Assembly: GCA_001464815.1 (NCBI GenBank)
Contig: LNDW01000021.1
Coordinates: forward strand, 72,920 to 116,217
Direction: 5' to 3'
Length of the DNA stretch: 43,298 nucleotides
Source: Betaproteobacteria bacterium Ga0077527
Lineage (GTDB): Bacteria; Pseudomonadota; Gammaproteobacteria; Burkholderiales; SG8-41
Positions 39,982 through 43,298 of this stretch are shown in pieces (within the stretch, counting starts at the first letter, position 1; the number at the start of each line of letters is the position of its first letter). The notes under the pieces are model-generated. The model worked only from the letters and a program-made list of their open reading frames with translations. It was not told the origin of the DNA and did no database searches. The translations under genes were made by a program, and so were the position numbers.

Positions 39982-40011
39982 CCCTCTCCCCGTGAGTCCA
40001 CGGGGAGAGGG
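39982..40011. repeat. REP-like palindrome with a 13-bp perfect stem
   Basis: CCCTCTCCCCGTG (39982-39994) pairs perfectly with CACGGGGAGAGGG (39999-40011) around AGTC. CCCTCACCCC lies just before it. This is the common proteobacterial CCCTCTCCC-type repeat, also found inside the element at 35489-35604. No T run follows, so it is not a standard terminator. Confidence 0.85.
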
Positions 40012-40036
40012 TGACATGTATCAGCGGAGGATCGTC

Positions 40037-41008
40037 ATGAACGGTTTCATGCGTCTGATCAGTATCGGTTTTGCCACGCTCGTTGCTGTGGTGTGTCCCG
40101 CGCAGGCCCAGAACTTCCCGGCCAAGCCAGTACGGCTGATCGTGCCCTATCCGCCGGGCGGACCGCTGGACGAGGTGGCGCGTGCTGTTGGCCAGAAACT
40201 CACGCCGATGTGGGGGCAGCAGCTGATCGTCGACAACCGCAGCGGCGCCGGCGGCAGCATCGGTGCCGATGTGGTCGCCAAGTCGCCGCCCGACGGCTAC
40301 ACGCTGGTGCTCGCCAATTCCGGGCCGATGACCATCAATGTGTCCCTGCGCAAGGACCTGCCCTACGACCCGCAGAAGGACCTCGCGCCGGTGACGCAGA
40401 TCATCAGCGGTCCGATGGTGCTGGTGGTGCATCCCTCGCTGCCGGTGAAATCGGTGAAGGAACTGATCGCGCTCGCCCGCGCCCATCCCGGCAAGCTCAA
40501 TTACGCCTCGGCCGGTGTCGGCAACCTGCAGCACCTCGGCATGGAGCATCTGCAGGCGCTGGCCAAGGTGAAGATGAACCACGTGCCGTACAAGGGCGCG
40601 GCGCCGGCCTTCATCGACACGCTGAGCGGGCGCATCGACCTGCAGTTCGCCAACATCGTCGGTGTGCTGCCGCATGTCGAAAACAAGCGTGTGCGCGCGA
40701 TTGCGATTTCGGCGGCGCGCGGCGCCTCGGTGCTGCCTGATGTGCCGGGAGTGTCGGCGACGCTGCCGGCCTTCGACCTCGATGGCTGGATGGGCATCTT
40801 TGCCCGCGCCGGCACGCCGCCCGATGTCATCGCCAGACTGCACCGCGATTTTGCGGCTGCGGTGCAGAGCGCGGATTTCCGCGAGCGTTTCGCCAAACGC
40901 GGTGCCGATGTGGTGGTCGGCGGGCCTGAAGGCCTGGCGAAGATCGTGCGCGATGAAATTCCGCTCTACGCCGGCATCATCAAATCGGCAAAAATCACGC
41001 CGGAATGA
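40037..41008 (+). CDS. Bug-family tripartite tricarboxylate transporter receptor
   Basis: The 323-residue receptor starts at the ATG at 40037, because CGGAGG (40025-40030) lies 6 nt upstream and a signal peptide ending near AQAQNFP begins there. The frame extends 45 nt further upstream into the REP repeat, which is not coding. It carries PVRLIVPYPPGGPLD, VDNRSGAGGSIG, PPDGYTLV and HVPYKGAAPA. The SMP-30 paralogue follows by 36 nt. Confidence 0.94.
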   Translation: MNGFMRLISIGFATLVAVVCPAQAQNFPAKPVRLIVPYPPGGPLDEVARAVGQKLTPMWGQQLIVDNRSGAGGSIGADVVAKSPPDGYTLVLANSGPMTINVSLRKDLPYDPQKDLAPVTQIISGPMVLVVHPSLPVKSVKELIALARAHPGKLNYASAGVGNLQHLGMEHLQALAKVKMNHVPYKGAAPAFIDTLSGRIDLQFANIVGVLPHVENKRVRAIAISAARGASVLPDVPGVSATLPAFDLDGWMGIFARAGTPPDVIARLHRDFAAAVQSADFRERFAKRGADVVVGGPEGLAKIVRDEIPLYAGIIKSAKITPE

Positions 41009-41044
41009 AGTCCGCCACTGCTTGTCATCAAGGGAGTTCCATGC

Positions 41045-41965
41045 ATGTCGTTTTTTGAACCACCGCCGCTGATCGAAGCCGAAGTGTTTGCCTCCGTGCC
41101 CGCGCGCCTGCGCAAGGGTGGCGCGCCGTCGAGCTGGATCGATGCCAATCATCCGGGCTCGAAGCTCGACTGTTTTCTCGAGGGTCCCGCCTTCGACCGC
41201 GAGGGCAACCTCTACCTGGTCGACATTCCCTACGGCCGCATCCTGCGCATGTCGCCGAAAGGGGAGTTTGATGTCGCCGCTGAATATGACGGCTGGCCCA
41301 ACGGTCTGGCGGTGCACAAGGACGGCTCGATCTATATCACCGACTACCGCCGCGGCATCCTGCGCTGCGACCCGAATACCGGCCGTGTCGAAGACCTGCT
41401 GACGCACAACCAGTCCGAGGGCTTCAAGGGTGTCAACGACCTGACCTTCGCCAGGAACGGTGACCTGTATTTCACCGACCAGGGACAGACCGGCATCCAT
41501 GATCCGACCGGGCGTGTTTATCGCTACAGCACGGAAGGCCGGCTCGACTGCCTGATCAACAACGGGCCCAGCCCCAACGGCATCGTGCTCGATCCGCAGG
41601 ACAAGGTGCTTTTTGTCGCGATGACCCGTGCCAACTGCATGTGGCATTGCCCGCTGAAGGGCGGTTCGGTGAACAAGGCCGGCGTGTTTGCGGTGCTGCC
41701 CGGCATCCACGGTCCCGACGGTCTGGCGATGGATGAAGCCGGCAATCTGTCGGCGGCGCATGCTCGGCCCGGCATCATCTGGCTGTTCGGTCCGATGGGT
41801 GAACCGCTGGCACGGGTGCAGGGCAAAACCAAGGGCGCGCGCATGACCAACATGGCCTACGGTGGTGCCGACCGCAAAACGCTGTACATCTGCGATTCCT
41901 ATCGCGGCGAAATTCTCACCGCGAAGATGCCGGTGGCCGGGAAAATCCTCTTTTCGCATCTATAA
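41045..41965 (+). CDS. SMP-30/gluconolactonase/LRE-like protein, paralogue
   Basis: The 306-residue lactonase-like propeller has the motifs FLEGPAFDREGNLYLVDIP, PNGLAVHKDGSIYITD, GVNDLTFARNGDLYFTDQGQ, SPNGIVLD and GPDGLAMDEAGN. It matches the paralogue at 10858-11778 through most of its length. The metal-ligand Glu and Asn positions are kept. GGGAG precedes the ATG at 41045. It lies between two Bug genes, with the next one starting 5 nt after its stop, so it is part of one operon. The substrate should be a lactone of an organic or sugar acid. Confidence 0.92.
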   Translation: MSFFEPPPLIEAEVFASVPARLRKGGAPSSWIDANHPGSKLDCFLEGPAFDREGNLYLVDIPYGRILRMSPKGEFDVAAEYDGWPNGLAVHKDGSIYITDYRRGILRCDPNTGRVEDLLTHNQSEGFKGVNDLTFARNGDLYFTDQGQTGIHDPTGRVYRYSTEGRLDCLINNGPSPNGIVLDPQDKVLFVAMTRANCMWHCPLKGGSVNKAGVFAVLPGIHGPDGLAMDEAGNLSAAHARPGIIWLFGPMGEPLARVQGKTKGARMTNMAYGGADRKTLYICDSYRGEILTAKMPVAGKILFSHL

Positions 41966-41970
41966 AATAT

Positions 41971-42933
41971 ATGAATAAAATCAACGGCTTATTGATTGTC
42001 ATCGCGCTGTGGCCGGGATTCGTCGCGGCGCAGTCGAATTACCCCGCGCGCACGGTGCGCGTGATCGTGCCCTCCGCACCCGGTGGCGGCACCGACATTT
42101 CCGCGCGCATCCTCGCGCCGCAACTGACGCAGCAGCTCGGCCAGCAGTTCGTGGTCGAGAACCGCGCCGGCGCCGGCACGATGATCGGCGGCGAAGCGGT
42201 GGCGCGTGCCACGCCCGACGGCTACACGCTGCTGATGGGCATCAGCACGCTGGCGATCAATCCGGCGATGTACAAAAAGGTTCCGTACGATGCGCTGAAG
42301 GATCTCGCACCGATCTCACAGGCGGTGTCGCTGTCGAACGTGCTGGTGGTGCATCCCTCGCTGCCGGCGAAAAGCGTGAAGGAGTTTGTCGCGCTGGTGA
42401 AGCCGCGTCCCGGCCAGGTCAACTTCGCGTCGGCCGGTGTGGGTACCAGCCCGCACCTGTCGATGGAGCTGTTCCTGGTGATGACGGGACTGAAGATGCT
42501 GCACGTGCCGTACAAGGGTTCCGGCCCCGGCGTCACCGACCTCATCGCCGGCCACGTGCCCGCAATGATGCCCAACATGCTGTCGGCGCAGCCGCACATC
42601 AAGAGCGGCCGGCTGCGTGCGCTCGGCGTCACCGGAGCCAAACGCGCGCCCGGCGCCGAGGACATTCCGACCATCGGCGAAGCCGGCGTGCCGGGTTACG
42701 AAGCCGTGCAGTGGTACGGCCTGCTCGCGCCGGCCGGAACCCCGCGCGACATCATCACCCGGTTGCACGGTGCCACGGCCAAGGCTTTGCAGAATCCCGA
42801 AGTGCGGCAACGCCTGCTGAACGACGGCGCCGAGCCGGTGGGCAGCAGTCCCGAGGAATTTGCCGCCTACCTGCGCAGTGAAACGGCGAAGTGGGCGAAG
42901 GTGATACAGGCCGCGGGTATCAAGCCGGAATGA
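41971..42933 (+). CDS. Bug-family tripartite tricarboxylate transporter receptor
   Basis: The 320-residue receptor has a signal peptide ending near FVAAQSNYP. It carries TVRVIVPSAPGGGTD, VENRAGAGTMIG, TPDGYTLL, HVPYKGSGPG and AEPVGSSPEEF. As in the gene at 36807, the start (ATAAAATATATGAATAAAATC) has no Shine-Dalgarno sequence and the first residues MNKIN are the same. The stop overlaps the next gene's ATG as ATGA, so translation is coupled to a PrpD-family enzyme. Confidence 0.94.
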   Translation: MNKINGLLIVIALWPGFVAAQSNYPARTVRVIVPSAPGGGTDISARILAPQLTQQLGQQFVVENRAGAGTMIGGEAVARATPDGYTLLMGISTLAINPAMYKKVPYDALKDLAPISQAVSLSNVLVVHPSLPAKSVKEFVALVKPRPGQVNFASAGVGTSPHLSMELFLVMTGLKMLHVPYKGSGPGVTDLIAGHVPAMMPNMLSAQPHIKSGRLRALGVTGAKRAPGAEDIPTIGEAGVPGYEAVQWYGLLAPAGTPRDIITRLHGATAKALQNPEVRQRLLNDGAEPVGSSPEEFAAYLRSETAKWAKVIQAAGIKPE

Positions 42934-43298
42934 GCAAAATGACTGGAAAAAGAGCCGCCGCGAAAATCTCCCCGCTGATGCACAAGCTGGCGACCTACAT
43001 CGCCAGCGCACCCCGCCGCGCGCTGCCGGCCAAAGTCACCGAGCGCGCCAAACACCATCTGCTCGACACGCTGGCGGCGATGCTCTCCGGCTCGCAGTTG
43101 CTGCCCGGACGGCGCGCGATCGAATTCATCGCCACCCAGGGCGGCACGCCCGAGGCGCAGGTGATCGGTTCGAACATCGTCACCACCGCGATCAATGCGG
43201 CGCTGGCCAACGGCATGCACGCGCATGCCGACGAAACCGATGACACCTATTACCTCGCGCTGGTCCATCCCGGCTGTGGCGTGGTGCCGGCGGCGCTG
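42930..43298 (+). CDS. MmgE/PrpD-family protein, cut by the window edge
   Basis: The frame runs open from the ATG at 42930 (or 42939) to the last base, 123 codons. It shows the family's N-terminal half: LATYIASAPRRALPAKV, HHLLDTLAAMLSGS, ANGMHAHADETDD and VHPGCGVVPAAL, the last two being conserved MmgE/PrpD blocks. It differs from the PrpD at 7913 and is closer to general MmgE/PrpD proteins. The 1-4-nt overlap with the Bug stop makes a Bug-dehydratase unit likely. The rest lies beyond the window. Confidence 0.88.
   Translation, partial: MSKMTGKRAAAKISPLMHKLATYIASAPRRALPAKVTERAKHHLLDTLAAMLSGSQLLPGRRAIEFIATQGGTPEAQVIGSNIVTTAINAALANGMHAHADETDDTYYLALVHPGCGVVPAAL

Noticed and set aside
39982..40011. 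Terminator after the C-C hydrolase gene
   Set aside because: The 13-bp stem is strong but lacks a T run and matches a widespread REP-like repeat.
39959..41959. A 666-codon open frame on the minus strand
   Set aside because: It lies opposite a Bug gene and an SMP-30 gene with clear family motifs. The protein is rich in His, Arg and Gly with no domain, as expected from antisense of GC-rich codons.

Overview
The window reads as chromosomal DNA of a high-GC betaproteobacterium, most likely from the order Burkholderiales. The main clue is nine separate Bug-type periplasmic solute receptors (TctC-like, tripartite tricarboxylate transporter family) in 43 kb, each next to catabolic enzyme genes. Receptor expansion of this kind is a known hallmark of Bordetella- and Cupriavidus-like lineages. 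No TctA or TctB membrane gene is present here, so the receptors must share a transporter encoded elsewhere.

Layout. 1-0.65 kb: a Fur-superfamily regulator with a palindrome over its promoter, then tRNA-Thr(CGU) and a terminator. 0.7-5.7 kb: an SDR oxidoreductase, an HtrA-like protein that has lost its whole catalytic triad, a class II aldolase, an alpha/beta hydrolase and a Bug receptor. 6.2-9.8 kb: flavin reductase, Bug receptor, PrpD and a RidA-like protein, the last two translationally coupled. 9.9-11.8 kb (minus strand): an SMP-30 lactonase, a zeta-toxin-like kinase and a small overlapping ORF. 11.8-16.8 kb: an acyl-CoA ligase, a lipoprotein glycoside hydrolase, a 293-bp MITE-like element with a cloverleaf-like inverted-repeat layout, and a Gfo/Idh oxidoreductase with its GntR/FCD regulator. 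17-22.2 kb: an isopropylmalate-dehydrogenase-family enzyme, three more Bug receptors, a short relic of an acyl-CoA ligase gene and an N-formylglutamate-amidohydrolase-like gene.

22.2-35.6 kb is an island of lower GC. It begins with the C-terminal remnant of an IS5-family transposase and ends with a ~116-bp element whose ends resemble the end of that IS. Between them lie three small or unrecognised genes and one giant 3,684-codon RTX gene. The RTX protein has an N-terminal class-3-like lipase domain with a complete Ser128/Asp181/His234 triad. It is followed by a FrpC-like self-processing module with an Asp494-Pro495 junction, a very long calcium-binding repeat region and a C-terminal type I secretion region. 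No type I secretion genes are seen, so it is an orphan substrate.

35.7-43.3 kb returns to catabolic modules: a Gfo/Idh oxidoreductase, two Bug receptors, a C-C-hydrolase-like esterase, Bug, an SMP-30 paralogue, Bug, and an MmgE/PrpD gene cut by the window edge. The Bug + SMP-30 + PrpD set occurs twice (6.9-11.8 and 40.0-43.3 kb), which suggests repeated assembly of related organic-acid catabolic cassettes. The strongest candidate for something undescribed is the predicted self-cleaving RTX lipase with its unrecognised upstream partner genes. The exact substrates of the catabolic genes cannot be read from sequence.
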